Positions 8,062 to 16,111 of a DNA stretch of 64,000 bases are shown in pieces. The position numbers were made by a program, and so were the translations under genes. The notes under the pieces are model-generated. The model saw only the letters and a program-made list of their open reading frames with translations. It had not been told where the DNA came from and searched no databases. Position 1 is the stretch's first letter; the number at the start of each line of letters is the position of its first letter. Source of the stretch: an uncultured Opitutia bacterium (GTDB lineage: Bacteria; Verrucomicrobiota; Verrucomicrobiia; Opitutales; Opitutaceae); the NCBI GenBank assembly GCA_903877135.1, contig CAIRCN010000006.1, positions 246,234 to 310,233 on the forward strand. The letters are read 5' to 3'.

Positions 8062-9851
8062 AACCGACCATGGCCAACGGAAATTCACCCTGGCGGATCG
8101 CGGTCGGTCTGGGCTCCTGCGGCATCGCCAGCGGCGCGCAGGCGATTTACGACCAGTTGAAACAGCGCGCCGACCCGCAGCGGGTGCGGCTGGAGCCGAC
8201 CGGGTGTGCCGGGTTATGTCATCAGGAACCGATGCTGGAACTCTACTCGCCGGCGGGCGACCGCTTCACTTACGTGCATCTGGACGCCGCAGCGGTGGAC
8301 CAGATCCTCGACCAGCACATCGGCAGCAACACGCCGGTGGAAAAATATCTCCTGCGGGGCGACGGCCGGGCGGACAGCGTGGATAAATTTCTCTCCAAGC
8401 AGCAGAAAATCGTGCTGCAAAACTGCGGGTTGATCGATCCGGACTCACTGGAGGCCAGTCTCGCGGTCGGCGGGTATCAGACGGTGCGCGACACCATCGG
8501 CAAGCTGACGCCGGCTGAAGTCATCGCCATTATGACGGTGAGCGGGCTGCGTGGCCGCGGCGGCGCCGGTTTCCCCACGGGCGTGAAGTGGAAGTTCGCG
8601 GCGGACGCGCCAGGCGCGCAGAAATACATCATTTGCAACGGCGACGAGGGCGACCCAGGCGCGTTCATGGACCGCGGCGTGATGGAGAGCGATCCGCACC
8701 GCGTGATCGAAGGCATGATCATTGGCGGCTACGCCGTCGGTGCGTCAGTCGGGTTTCTATATGTGCGCGCGGAATATCCGCTCGCCCTCAAACGGCTGGG
8801 ACGCGCGCTCGAGCAGGCGCGTGCCGCGGGCTTTCTGGGGAGGAATATTTTGGGCGGCGAGTTTTCCTTCGACATCTCGATCCGCGAGGGCGCGGGGGCG
8901 TTCGTGTGCGGTGAGGAGACGGCGCTGATCCAGTCAATCGAGGGCGAGCGCGGCAGCCCGCGGATGCGTCCGCCATTTCCGGCGCAAAAAGGGCTGTGGG
9001 GTTGTCCGACGATCATCAACAACGTCGAAACCTTCGCCAACATCCCGTGGATCTTGCAGCACGGCGCCGCGGCCTTCGCCGGCCTCGGCACGGCGAAGAG
9101 CAAGGGCACGAAGGTGTTTTCACTCGCCGGCAAGATCCGCAACGGCGGGCTGGTGGAGGTGCCGATGGGCATCACGCTGCGGGAGATTTTGGAGGACATC
9201 GGCGGCGGCAGTTCCACTGGGCGGCCGATCAAGGCGGTGCAGACCGGCGGCCCGAGTGGCGGCTGCATTCCCGCGGCGCAGTTCGGCACGCGCATCGACT
9301 ACGAGGAATTGGGGCAGTTGGGCGCCATCATGGGCAGCGGCGGCATGATCGTGCTCGACGAGACCTCGTGCATGGTGGATCTGGCCCGGTATTTCCTGAG
9401 TTTCACCGCGAACGAGTCGTGCGGCAAATGCGTCCCCTGTCGCCTGGGCACGCAGCGCATGCTGGAAATTCTCACCCGCATCACCGAGGGCAAGGGCACC
9501 GAAGGGGACCTGCTCACCCTCGAGGAGTTCGCGTCGAGCGTGAAGGCCACTTCGCTCTGTGGGCTGGGGCAGACTGCACCCAATCCCATCCTGACGACGT
9601 TGCGCTATTATCGGCACGAGTATGAGGCCCACGTCCGCGATAAGAAATGCCCGGCCCATTCCTGCCGCGCGCTGCTGGTTTATTCCATCGATGCCGAGAC
9701 GTGCACCGGCTGCACGCTCTGCGCCAAGGCGTGCCCGGTCCAGACCATCGCGGGCGGGCCGAAAAAACCTCATGTGCTGGATTACACCCGGTGCATCCGG
9801 TGCGGCGCGTGCCTGGATGCCTGCCACTTCGGCGCGGTCCATGCCGAGTAA
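8058..9851 (+). CDS. nuoF: HydB/HndC-type NAD(P)H flavoprotein with C-terminal 2x4Fe-4S ferredoxin domain
   Basis: The 597-residue protein has a thioredoxin-like N-terminus (GSCGIASGA and TGCAGLCHQEP) and a NuoF core with GLRGRGGAGFPTG and NGDEGDPGAFMDR. The 4Fe-4S motif ESCGKCVPC follows, with its fourth cysteine near SLCGLG. A C-terminal bacterial-ferredoxin domain carries two C-x2-C-x2-C-x3-C motifs (CTGCTLCAKACP and CIRCGACLDAC). This architecture is typical of the flavin subunit of multimeric [FeFe] hydrogenases and NADP-reducing hydrogenases, some of which bifurcate electrons. Here it is paired with a formate dehydrogenase subunit instead. It is longer than plain NuoF (about 430-450 residues) because of both extra domains. 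Confidence 0.92.
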   Translation: MKPTMANGNSPWRIAVGLGSCGIASGAQAIYDQLKQRADPQRVRLEPTGCAGLCHQEPMLELYSPAGDRFTYVHLDAAAVDQILDQHIGSNTPVEKYLLRGDGRADSVDKFLSKQQKIVLQNCGLIDPDSLEASLAVGGYQTVRDTIGKLTPAEVIAIMTVSGLRGRGGAGFPTGVKWKFAADAPGAQKYIICNGDEGDPGAFMDRGVMESDPHRVIEGMIIGGYAVGASVGFLYVRAEYPLALKRLGRALEQARAAGFLGRNILGGEFSFDISIREGAGAFVCGEETALIQSIEGERGSPRMRPPFPAQKGLWGCPTIINNVETFANIPWILQHGAAAFAGLGTAKSKGTKVFSLAGKIRNGGLVEVPMGITLREILEDIGGGSSTGRPIKAVQTGGPSGGCIPAAQFGTRIDYEELGQLGAIMGSGGMIVLDETSCMVDLARYFLSFTANESCGKCVPCRLGTQRMLEILTRITEGKGTEGDLLTLEEFASSVKATSLCGLGQTAPNPILTTLRYYRHEYEAHVRDKKCPAHSCRALLVYSIDAETCTGCTLCAKACPVQTIAGGPKKPHVLDYTRCIRCGACLDACHFGAVHAE

Positions 9852-9864
9852 CCCCAGCCCTGTC

Positions 9865-12564
9865 ATGAACCAAGTTTCCCTCACCATCAACGGCCAGTCG
9901 GTCGTCGCCGCGGCGGGCACGAGCCTCCTGAACGCCGCGAAGGCGGCGGGCATCGACCTGCCGCACCTCTGCTACGACCCGCGCGTCGAGGCCATCGGTA
10001 GTTGCCGGCTGTGCGGCGTCAAGGTCGAGGGCATGCGCGGCATCGTCAGCGGCTGCGCGCAGACCGTCGCCGCCGGCATGAAGGTGATCACCGAGGACGC
10101 TGAGCTTGCCCGTCAACGCAAGCACACGCTCGAGTTGCTCCTTTCCGACCACTGTTCCACCTGCATGGGCTGCGACAAGTCCGGCGCGTGCCGTCTGCAG
10201 GATTATGCCTACCGTTACGGCGCCGATCAGAACCGCTTCGGCGTGGTGCTGGCAAAGCCCCCAGCGCGCAATTTCACCACGCTCAACAAGGGTATCCTTT
10301 TCGCCGCCGACAAGTGCATCCGCTGCGGCCTGTGCGTGAAGTATTGCGAGACCGTGCAGATGGCCGAGGCGCTGACATTTTCCAAGCGCGGCAGCCAGAT
10401 GGTGGTCACCACGCCGCTAGACGAGAATTTGCACGAGACCTCTTGCGAGGCGTGCGGCGGCTGTATCCGCGTGTGCCCCGTCGGCGCGATGCTCGACAAG
10501 GCCGCCGTCGGCAAGGGCCGCGAGAGCGACCTCACCCGTGTGAAGACCATCTGCCCCTACTGCGGCGTCGGCTGTCAGATGGATTTGCTGGTGGACAAGC
10601 AGCGCAACCGGATCGTGCGCGCCACCTCTTCGCCGGACGCGCCGATCAACGGCGGCAATCTCTGTGTGAAGGGGCATTTCGGCTTCGATTACGTTAACTC
10701 CCCTGAGCGGCTGACGCATCCGCTGATTCGCACCGCCGACGGTTTCCGGCAGGCGACGTGGGAGGAGGCCATCGGTTTTGTCGGCCGCCGGCTCCGCGAG
10801 ATCCGCGATCAGCACGGGCCCGACGCGCTGGCGTTCGTTTCCTCCGCCCGCTGCCCCAACGAGGAGAATTACCTCGTGCAGAAGCTCGCGCGCACCGCTG
10901 GTGCCACCAACAACGTGGACAACTGTGCCACGAGCTGCCATGCCCCGACCGTCGCGGGGCTCGCGGCGGCCTTCGGCAGCGGCGCGATGACCAACAGCGT
11001 GGGCGAGATCAAGGATTGCGCCGTGATGTTCCTCATCGGCGCGAACCCCACCGAGGCGCACCCGATCATCGGTCTCGAGATGAAGCGCGCGCTGCGTCGC
11101 GGCGCGAAGCTGATCGTGTGCGACCCGCGCAAGACCTGGCTCGCCCAGCGCGCCCACATCCACATCCAGCACCGCCCGGGTAGCGACAACATGCTCCTCA
11201 ACGCGATTCTGCGCTGCATCCTCGACGAAGGCCTGGCCGACCAGGAGTTTATCGCGAACCGCTGCGAAGGCTTCAAGGAATTCGAGCGCAATCTCCAGGG
11301 CATCGCCGTCGAGGCGGCCGCGGAGTATTGCGGCGTGGAGGCCGAGCTGATCCGCGCCGCCGCCCGCCTCTACGCCCTGGGCAAGCCCAGCGCCATCTAC
11401 TACACGCTGGGTATCACCGAGCATTCGTGCGGCACCGACAACGTGAAGAACGTCGCCAACCTCGCGATGCTCACCGGCCAGATCGGCAAATGGGCCAGCG
11501 GCGTCAATCCGCTGCGCGGCCAGAACAACGTCCAGGGCGCCTGCGACATGGGCGCGATGGCGAACAAGCTTCCCGGTTACCAAGACTGGTCCGATCCGGT
11601 CGTGCGGGCGAAATTCGAAAAAGCCTGGGGCGTCTCGCTCCCACAAAACAAAGGTAGCAAAGTACCGCTGTTCATCACCGCCGCCGGGCGCGGCGAACTC
11701 AAGGCGCTCTACATCGTCGGCGAGGATCTGGTCGCCACTGAACCCAACCAGACGAAGGTTATCGAGGACCTGAGCAAGCTTGAGCTGTTGGTCTGCCAGG
11801 AAATCTTCATGTCGGAAACCGCCAAGCTGGCCCACGTCATTTTCCCGAGCGCGTGTTGGGCTGAGAAAGACGGCACCTTCAGCGCTTCCGAGCGCCGGAT
11901 GCAATTGATCCGCAAAGCCGTCGAACCACCGGGCGAAGCCAAGGCCGACTGGGAAATTCTCTGTCTCGTGTCCACCGCCATGGGTTACCCCATGCAGTAT
12001 CAGAATCCTTCCCAGATTTTTGACGAGATGGTCAGCCTCGCGCCCATATTTGGCGGCATGAGCCATCAACGCATCGGCGACCGCGGCCTGCAGTGGCCCT
12101 GCCCGACGCCGGAACATCCGGGCACGCCTTTCCTGCACAATGGCAAATTCACGCGCGGCAAGGGCAAATTCCATGCGATCACCTTCCACCCGCAGAAGGA
12201 GGAGCCGTGCGCGGAATATCCGCTCATCCTCTCTACCGGCCGTACGCTCTACAATTACAACTGCGGCAACATGACGCGCAAGGCCGCGGTCATCAACCAG
12301 CGCGACCCCGGCAACTTCGTGGAAATCCATCCCGACACTGCCGCCCGCTACGGCATCCGCCGTGACGAGAAAATCGTCGTGCGCACGCGCCGGGGCAAGG
12401 TCACCGGGCGGGCCGTCGTGGGCGACCGCGTCCGGCCCGACATCATCTGGATGCCATTCCATTTCGCCGAGGAGCCGACCAACAACATCACCAACGACGT
12501 CTTCGATCCGGTCACCGCCACGGCCGAATACAAGTGTTGCGCCGCCCAGCTCGAAAAACTGTGA
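9865..12564 (+). CDS. fdhA: Formate dehydrogenase alpha (molybdopterin) subunit, module 2
   Basis: Translation from the ATG at 9865 gives 899 residues; an upstream frame open from 9622 only shadows the previous gene. Domains: 2Fe-2S ferredoxin (C36, C47, C50, C64); complete His-Cys3 4Fe-4S site (H96, C100, C103, C109); two ferredoxin clusters (C151/C154/C157/C161 and C194/C197/C200/C204); a cluster at the molybdopterin domain start (C230, C233, C237, C267); and metal ligand C358 with H359 (NCATSCHAPT). It has the same length and domain order as the module 1 subunit but differs clearly along its length and keeps the His-Cys3 site. It should accept electrons from formate and deliver them to the flavoprotein encoded just upstream. 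Confidence 0.93.
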   Translation: MNQVSLTINGQSVVAAAGTSLLNAAKAAGIDLPHLCYDPRVEAIGSCRLCGVKVEGMRGIVSGCAQTVAAGMKVITEDAELARQRKHTLELLLSDHCSTCMGCDKSGACRLQDYAYRYGADQNRFGVVLAKPPARNFTTLNKGILFAADKCIRCGLCVKYCETVQMAEALTFSKRGSQMVVTTPLDENLHETSCEACGGCIRVCPVGAMLDKAAVGKGRESDLTRVKTICPYCGVGCQMDLLVDKQRNRIVRATSSPDAPINGGNLCVKGHFGFDYVNSPERLTHPLIRTADGFRQATWEEAIGFVGRRLREIRDQHGPDALAFVSSARCPNEENYLVQKLARTAGATNNVDNCATSCHAPTVAGLAAAFGSGAMTNSVGEIKDCAVMFLIGANPTEAHPIIGLEMKRALRRGAKLIVCDPRKTWLAQRAHIHIQHRPGSDNMLLNAILRCILDEGLADQEFIANRCEGFKEFERNLQGIAVEAAAEYCGVEAELIRAAARLYALGKPSAIYYTLGITEHSCGTDNVKNVANLAMLTGQIGKWASGVNPLRGQNNVQGACDMGAMANKLPGYQDWSDPVVRAKFEKAWGVSLPQNKGSKVPLFITAAGRGELKALYIVGEDLVATEPNQTKVIEDLSKLELLVCQEIFMSETAKLAHVIFPSACWAEKDGTFSASERRMQLIRKAVEPPGEAKADWEILCLVSTAMGYPMQYQNPSQIFDEMVSLAPIFGGMSHQRIGDRGLQWPCPTPEHPGTPFLHNGKFTRGKGKFHAITFHPQKEEPCAEYPLILSTGRTLYNYNCGNMTRKAAVINQRDPGNFVEIHPDTAARYGIRRDEKIVVRTRRGKVTGRAVVGDRVRPDIIWMPFHFAEEPTNNITNDVFDPVTATAEYKCCAAQLEKL

Positions 12565-12681
12565 GGAAGTGGCATCGGCCTCCGGCCACGGGCGGGCGGA
12601 CCGCCGGCGCCGCCGGTAAAATAGGCGCTCCGCGCTCGCGCACGAAACATTTCCCGGTATCGTGCGTCTCAGCCATACGCC

Positions 12682-13209
12682 ATGAAAACGCTCCGTCTCT
12701 TCCTCACTGCAGTTTTCGGCTTGGCCGCCGCCGGCGCGATACGCGCCGCGGATGACGCCAAACCTGCGCCCCGTGCCGAGGTAATCTTCTCCCACCCCGA
12801 AAAATTCACCGACGTGAAGGATGACGCCATCGGCACCGAAAAGGGCCGCGACGCCACGCTCGGCCTGATCCGCGAATACCTCGTCCAGCAGGCCGCGTAT
12901 TACGTGCCTGAGGGCGAGAAACTCACCATCACCGTCACGGATGTTGACCTCGCAGGAGACTTCGAACCGTGGCGTGGCCCGAATTTCCAGGACGTCCGCA
13001 TCGTCAAGGACATCTACCCGCCGCGCATCGACCTCGCGTTCAAGCTCTCCGATGCAGGCGGCAAGGCGCTGAAAGAGGGCAAGCGTGAACTCCGCAACCT
13101 TGCTTTCACCATGGATATTTCGATCAACCGTGACGACCCGCTGCACTTCGAGAAGACTTTGCTCGACGATTGGCTCCGCCGCGATTTCAAGCGCGTCAAG
13201 GGCGGCTGA
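12682..13209 (+). CDS. DUF3016-type secreted protein
   Basis: The 175-residue protein begins with a Sec signal peptide (MKTLRLFLTAVFGLAAAGA, likely cut after ALRA/IRA-AD). The mature part contains VIFSHPEKFTDVKD, an internal YYVPEGEKLTITVTDVDLAG segment and a tail with DPLHFEKTLLDDWLRRDF. This pattern matches the DUF3016 family, small periplasmic proteins of unknown function seen in many proteobacteria and Verrucomicrobiota. No catalytic residues are evident. It follows the formate dehydrogenase genes after 117 bases containing GC-rich hairpins, so it is probably a separate unit. Confidence 0.75.
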   Translation: MKTLRLFLTAVFGLAAAGAIRAADDAKPAPRAEVIFSHPEKFTDVKDDAIGTEKGRDATLGLIREYLVQQAAYYVPEGEKLTITVTDVDLAGDFEPWRGPNFQDVRIVKDIYPPRIDLAFKLSDAGGKALKEGKRELRNLAFTMDISINRDDPLHFEKTLLDDWLRRDFKRVKGG

Positions 13210-13218
13210 GCTGCAGTC

Positions 13219-13620
13219 GTGCAGTCCTCCTGCACACCTGCGCCGGTCGCTCCTGCCTGCCGCCTCGACAAATGGCTCTGGGCGGTGCGGGTTTTCAAGA
13301 CCCGCGCCCTCGCGACCGAGGCCTGCCGGGCGGGCAGCGTCACGGTCAACGATCAGCCGGCGAAGCCCGCGCGCGATGTGCATCCCGGCGAGCAGGTGGC
13401 GGTGCGGCTCGGCATAATGACCCGCACGCTGAAGGTCGTCGGGGTGCCGCGCTCCCGGGTGGGGGCGGCGCTGCTGCCGGAATTTTGCACCGACCTCACG
13501 CCGGCTGCCGAATACGAGAAGGCCCGCGAGCATCGGCTGCAGCATGTGCTCGCCCGCGAAAAGGGCAGCGGCCGGCCCACGAAGCGCGACCGACGCCTGC
13601 TGGACCGGCTTTTTGAGTAG
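13219..13620 (+). CDS. S4-domain RNA-binding protein, Hsp15/HslR-like
   Basis: The 133-residue protein holds an S4 RNA-binding domain from about residue 15 (CRLDKWLWAVRVFKTR), with the VTVNDQPAKPARDVHPGEQV turn, and a basic C-terminal tail (GSGRPTKRDRRLLDRLF) as in Hsp15 (HslR). That protein recycles stalled 50S subunits carrying nascent chains. The start is a GTG at 13219, the only in-frame start before the domain. It lies at the base of a 6-bp hairpin (GTGCAG at 13219-13224 with CTGCAC at 13230-13235), which may limit translation. It begins 9 bases after the previous stop. Confidence 0.85.
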   Translation: MQSSCTPAPVAPACRLDKWLWAVRVFKTRALATEACRAGSVTVNDQPAKPARDVHPGEQVAVRLGIMTRTLKVVGVPRSRVGAALLPEFCTDLTPAAEYEKAREHRLQHVLAREKGSGRPTKRDRRLLDRLFE

Positions 13621-13621
13621 C

Positions 13622-13668
13622 GCCGGCGTTCCGCCGGCTTCACGTTCGACGGCAGGCAGGATGCCTGC
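13622..13668. repeat. Double-hairpin intergenic repeat (REP-like)
   Basis: The gap between the S4-protein stop and the thioesterase start is filled by two perfect hairpins. GCCGGC at 13622-13627 pairs with 13633-13638, and GCAGGC at 13652-13657 pairs with GCCTGC at 13663-13668. Read on the minus strand the segment encodes the peptide pattern SAGILPAVEREAGGTPALL, which from general knowledge recurs as a translation artefact of dispersed repeats in Verrucomicrobia and relatives. Only one copy is visible in this window, so its multi-copy nature is inferred. Confidence 0.5.
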
Positions 13669-13680
13669 GCTTCTTTCTCC

Positions 13681-14094
13681 ATGAACGTCTTTTCCAAATT
13701 CGAATCCGAACTCGCCGTCCGGCCCGACGACATCGACCTCTACCAGCACGTCCATTCCACGCGCTACCTCGACTACGTGCTCGCGGCGCGGTTCGAGCAG
13801 ATGGAGAAGAATTACGGCATGTCCATGCAGGCGTTCGCCGAGCGCGGCCTCGGCTGGTTCATGACCTCGGCGACGATTCACTTCAAACGCCCGCTCGGCT
13901 GGGGCGACCGCATGGTGGTGCGCACCTGGATCGTGCATATTTCCGAGAACGGTTGCCGCGCGGCATTCGAGATCGAAAAACAGCCGCTCGGCAAACGCGT
14001 GTGCGATGGGCACTGCGATTACGTGTTGGTCACGCTCGCCACCGGCCGCGCCACGCTCCTGCCGGACGATGTGCGGATGAAGTATTCGATCTGA
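13681..14094 (+). CDS. Acyl-CoA thioesterase, hotdog fold (YbgC/4HBT family)
   Basis: The 137-residue protein shows the 4-hydroxybenzoyl-CoA thioesterase pattern VRPDDIDLYQHVHSTRYLDY near the N-terminus, where the conserved Asp and His lie, followed by MEKNYG and FKRPLGWGDRMVVRTWI. Such proteins hydrolyse acyl-CoA thioesters in the cytoplasm. The natural substrate cannot be told from sequence. Length is normal for the family. There is no Shine-Dalgarno sequence before the ATG; the upstream bases belong to the double-hairpin repeat. Confidence 0.85.
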   Translation: MNVFSKFESELAVRPDDIDLYQHVHSTRYLDYVLAARFEQMEKNYGMSMQAFAERGLGWFMTSATIHFKRPLGWGDRMVVRTWIVHISENGCRAAFEIEKQPLGKRVCDGHCDYVLVTLATGRATLLPDDVRMKYSI

Positions 14095-14099
14095 GTTTT

Positions 14100-14159
14100 A
14101 CACGGGCCGCCGAGTCCGTCCGCGAATTACCTTGCGTTCCCCTTCCGCCCGTGTGTTTT
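14100..14159 (+). terminator. Possible long-loop terminator after the thioesterase gene
   Basis: ACACGGGC at 14100-14107 pairs with GCCCGTGT at 14147-14154 and is followed by GTTTTG. The 39-base loop is long for a Rho-independent terminator, so this call is weak. It starts 6 bases after the thioesterase stop codon. Confidence 0.3.
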
Positions 14160-14295
14160 GACCGGCAGATCGTTAGAGAAAGCGTTAGGTGACAGTATCT
14201 GGTGAGTCGTTGGCTGAGCGTTTGGCTTAAGTGATGATTTCGAAACCCACGTCGGGAACGGACTGCCAGCAGACGAAGGATCTACGAGATATCAC

Positions 14296-14670
14296 ATGGC
14301 AAACTCCAAACTATACGTCGGCAATCTGTCCTTTAAGACGACTGAAGACGAACTCCGCTCCGCATTCGGCCAATTTGGCTCCGTCACCGACGTTTACGTC
14401 GCGATGGACAAGATGACCGGCCGCCCCCGCGGTTTTGCATTCGTAACGATGGGCACCGACGACGAGGCGAAGGCCGCGGCTGAAAAGCTGAATGGCACCG
14501 ACCTCGGCGGCCGGCAGCTGACCGTCAATGAGGCCCGTCCCAAGGAAGAGCGCCCGGGTGGCGGCTTCGGCGGTGGCGGCGGCGGTCGTGGCTTCGGCGG
14601 CGGCGGCGGTGGCCGCGGCGGCTTCGGTGGCGGTGGTGGCGGCCGCGATCGCGGCGAGCGCCGTTACTAA
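14296..14670 (+). CDS. Glycine-rich RRM RNA-binding protein
   Basis: The 124-residue protein has one RNA recognition motif (about residues 4-82) with RNP2 (LYVGNL) and RNP1 (RGFAFV). A tail from about residue 90 is made of Gly runs broken by Arg and Phe and ends DRGERRY. This is the layout of cold-induced glycine-rich RNA-binding proteins of cyanobacteria, plants and some bacteria. They bind single-stranded RNA and probably act as RNA chaperones. It has a 200-base upstream region, a strong terminator downstream, and a DEAD-box helicase gene next, a pairing that suggests cold or RNA-structure stress. Confidence 0.92.
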   Translation: MANSKLYVGNLSFKTTEDELRSAFGQFGSVTDVYVAMDKMTGRPRGFAFVTMGTDDEAKAAAEKLNGTDLGGRQLTVNEARPKEERPGGGFGGGGGGRGFGGGGGGRGGFGGGGGGRDRGERRY

Positions 14671-14700
14671 TCGAATCGTTCTAACGAACTGATTTTTCGA

Positions 14701-14732
14701 GGGACGGAGTCCTTTGGGCTCCGTCCCTTTTT
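14701..14732 (+). terminator. Rho-independent terminator of the RRM gene
   Basis: GGGACGGAG at 14701-14709 pairs with CTCCGTCCC at 14719-14727. The inner bases continue the stem (T-G wobble, then CC-GG around a TTT loop), giving about 12 pairs. A T-rich run follows directly. It lies 30 bases after the stop codon. Confidence 0.85.
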
Positions 14733-14750
14733 GTTTTTCATTTATTTGTG

Positions 14751-14793
14751 CCGCACGTTTACGGTGCGGCCGGTTGCGCGCTTGTCGCGCAAC
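14751..14793 (+). promoter_or_regulatory. Two hairpins in the leader of the DEAD-box helicase gene
   Basis: CCGCAC (14751-14756) pairs with GTGCGG (14764-14769), and GTTGCGCG (14773-14780) pairs with CGCGCAAC (14786-14793). Both lie between the terminator and the helicase ATG at 14842. A structured leader would suit cold- or helicase-responsive control, but a dispersed repeat is also possible. Confidence 0.4.
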
Positions 14794-14841
14794 GTGGCGC
14801 GACGAGCGTGCCACCTTCGCACCTTCTCGCACCCATTCATC

Positions 14842-16065
14842 ATGCCTTTTAAAGCTCTTAAACTCTCCGACTCCGTTCTCCGCGGCGTGCAGGCCGCCGG
14901 TTACACGGATCCCACGCCCATCCAGCTTCGCGCCATCCCCGCCGTCCTCACGGGCGGCGATCTCATTGCCTCCGCACAAACCGGCACGGGCAAGACCGCG
15001 GCTTTCGCGCTGCCCATCCTCACGCGTCTGGGCAACCACGGCCGCGTCCGTGTGCTCGTCCTCGAGCCCACCCGCGAACTCGCAGCCCAGGTCGAGACGG
15101 CCTTCCACGATTTCGCCCGCTTCACCGACCTCCGCACCGTCGCCATCTTCGGCGGCGTCGGCTACGGCCACCAGCGCACCGAACTCAAGCGCGGCGTCGA
15201 CATCATCGTCGCCACGCCCGGCCGCCTGATGGACTACCTCAAGGAACGCACCATCAGCCTTCAGGACATCTCGATCCTCGTCCTCGACGAAGTCGACCGG
15301 ATGCTCGACATGGGCTTCCTACCTGTCGTCCGCGACATCATCTCCCGCTGCCCGCGCGAGCGGCAGACGCTGTTCTTCTCCGCCACCGTGCCGCCGGAAA
15401 TCGCCGCCGTCGCCTCGTTCGCCCTGCGCAACCCGACGAAGGTCGAGATCGGCGTCGCCCGCTCGGTCGTCGCCTCCGTCAACCACGCCCTCTATCCGGT
15501 GGCCGCGGAGCAGAAATTCGACCTGCTTGAGGCGCTGCTGGCCAAGATCGAGTTCGACAGCGTGCTCGTCTTTTCCCGCACCAAGCACGGCGCCGACAAG
15601 ATCGCCCGCCGGCTCAAGGCCGCCAACCACTCCGTCGCCGTCCTGCACGCCAACCGCTCGCAAAACCAGCGCATCGAGGCGCTCGCCGGCTTCAAGTCCG
15701 GCAAATACGAGGTGATGGTCGCGACCGACATCGCCGCGCGCGGCATCGACGTTGCCGGCATCTCGCACGTCATCAATTACGACGTGCCGGAAAAACCCGA
15801 GGACTACGTGCACCGCATCGGCCGCACCGGCCGCGCGCAGGCCGTGGGCGATGCGTTCACGCTCGTGACCCCGGAAAACGCCGGCGACATCCGCGACATC
15901 CAGCGCTTCATCGGTGCGAAGATTCCGGAGCTGCGCCTCGAGGGCTTCGACTACAAGGCCTTCGCGGCGCGCCCCCAGCAGGCGGAGCCGCAGCGCCCGC
16001 GCGGCAGCCTCCCCGGTCAGATCCGCCACAAAGGCAGCTTCAACCGCTATCGCGGCCGGCGGTAA
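14842..16065 (+). CDS. rhlE: DEAD-box RNA helicase, RhlE-like (motif II reads DEVD)
   Basis: The 407-residue protein starts MPFKALKLSD; the longer open frame from 14731 begins inside the terminator. It has the Q motif (Q28), motif I AQTGTGKT (45-52), PTRELAAQ, motif II LDEVDRMLDMGF, motif III SAT, TDIAARGID and HRIGRTGR, and a basic Arg-rich tail. It unwinds short RNA duplexes, for example in ribosome assembly or mRNA decay. Motif II is DEVD rather than the usual DEAD; the codon for the third residue is GTC. The two catalytic acidic residues are kept, so activity is likely. It follows the RRM gene but has its own structured leader. Confidence 0.92.
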   Translation: MPFKALKLSDSVLRGVQAAGYTDPTPIQLRAIPAVLTGGDLIASAQTGTGKTAAFALPILTRLGNHGRVRVLVLEPTRELAAQVETAFHDFARFTDLRTVAIFGGVGYGHQRTELKRGVDIIVATPGRLMDYLKERTISLQDISILVLDEVDRMLDMGFLPVVRDIISRCPRERQTLFFSATVPPEIAAVASFALRNPTKVEIGVARSVVASVNHALYPVAAEQKFDLLEALLAKIEFDSVLVFSRTKHGADKIARRLKAANHSVAVLHANRSQNQRIEALAGFKSGKYEVMVATDIAARGIDVAGISHVINYDVPEKPEDYVHRIGRTGRAQAVGDAFTLVTPENAGDIRDIQRFIGAKIPELRLEGFDYKAFAARPQQAEPQRPRGSLPGQIRHKGSFNRYRGRR

Positions 16066-16111
16066 ACAAGATCGCTTGCTCGCGCGTGCCGGCCAGCGCC
16101 AGCATGCGCGC

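Noticed and set aside
4717..12564. Selenocysteine in the formate dehydrogenases
   Set aside because: Both metal-ligand positions are normal Cys codons (C349 and C358) and no in-frame TGA occurs there.
10417..14013. Minus-strand open frame of 1198 codons
   Set aside because: It crosses the module 2 alpha subunit, the DUF3016 gene, the S4 gene and most of the thioesterase gene, all of which have recognisable domains. The frame has no domain and contains the AGILPA repeat signature.
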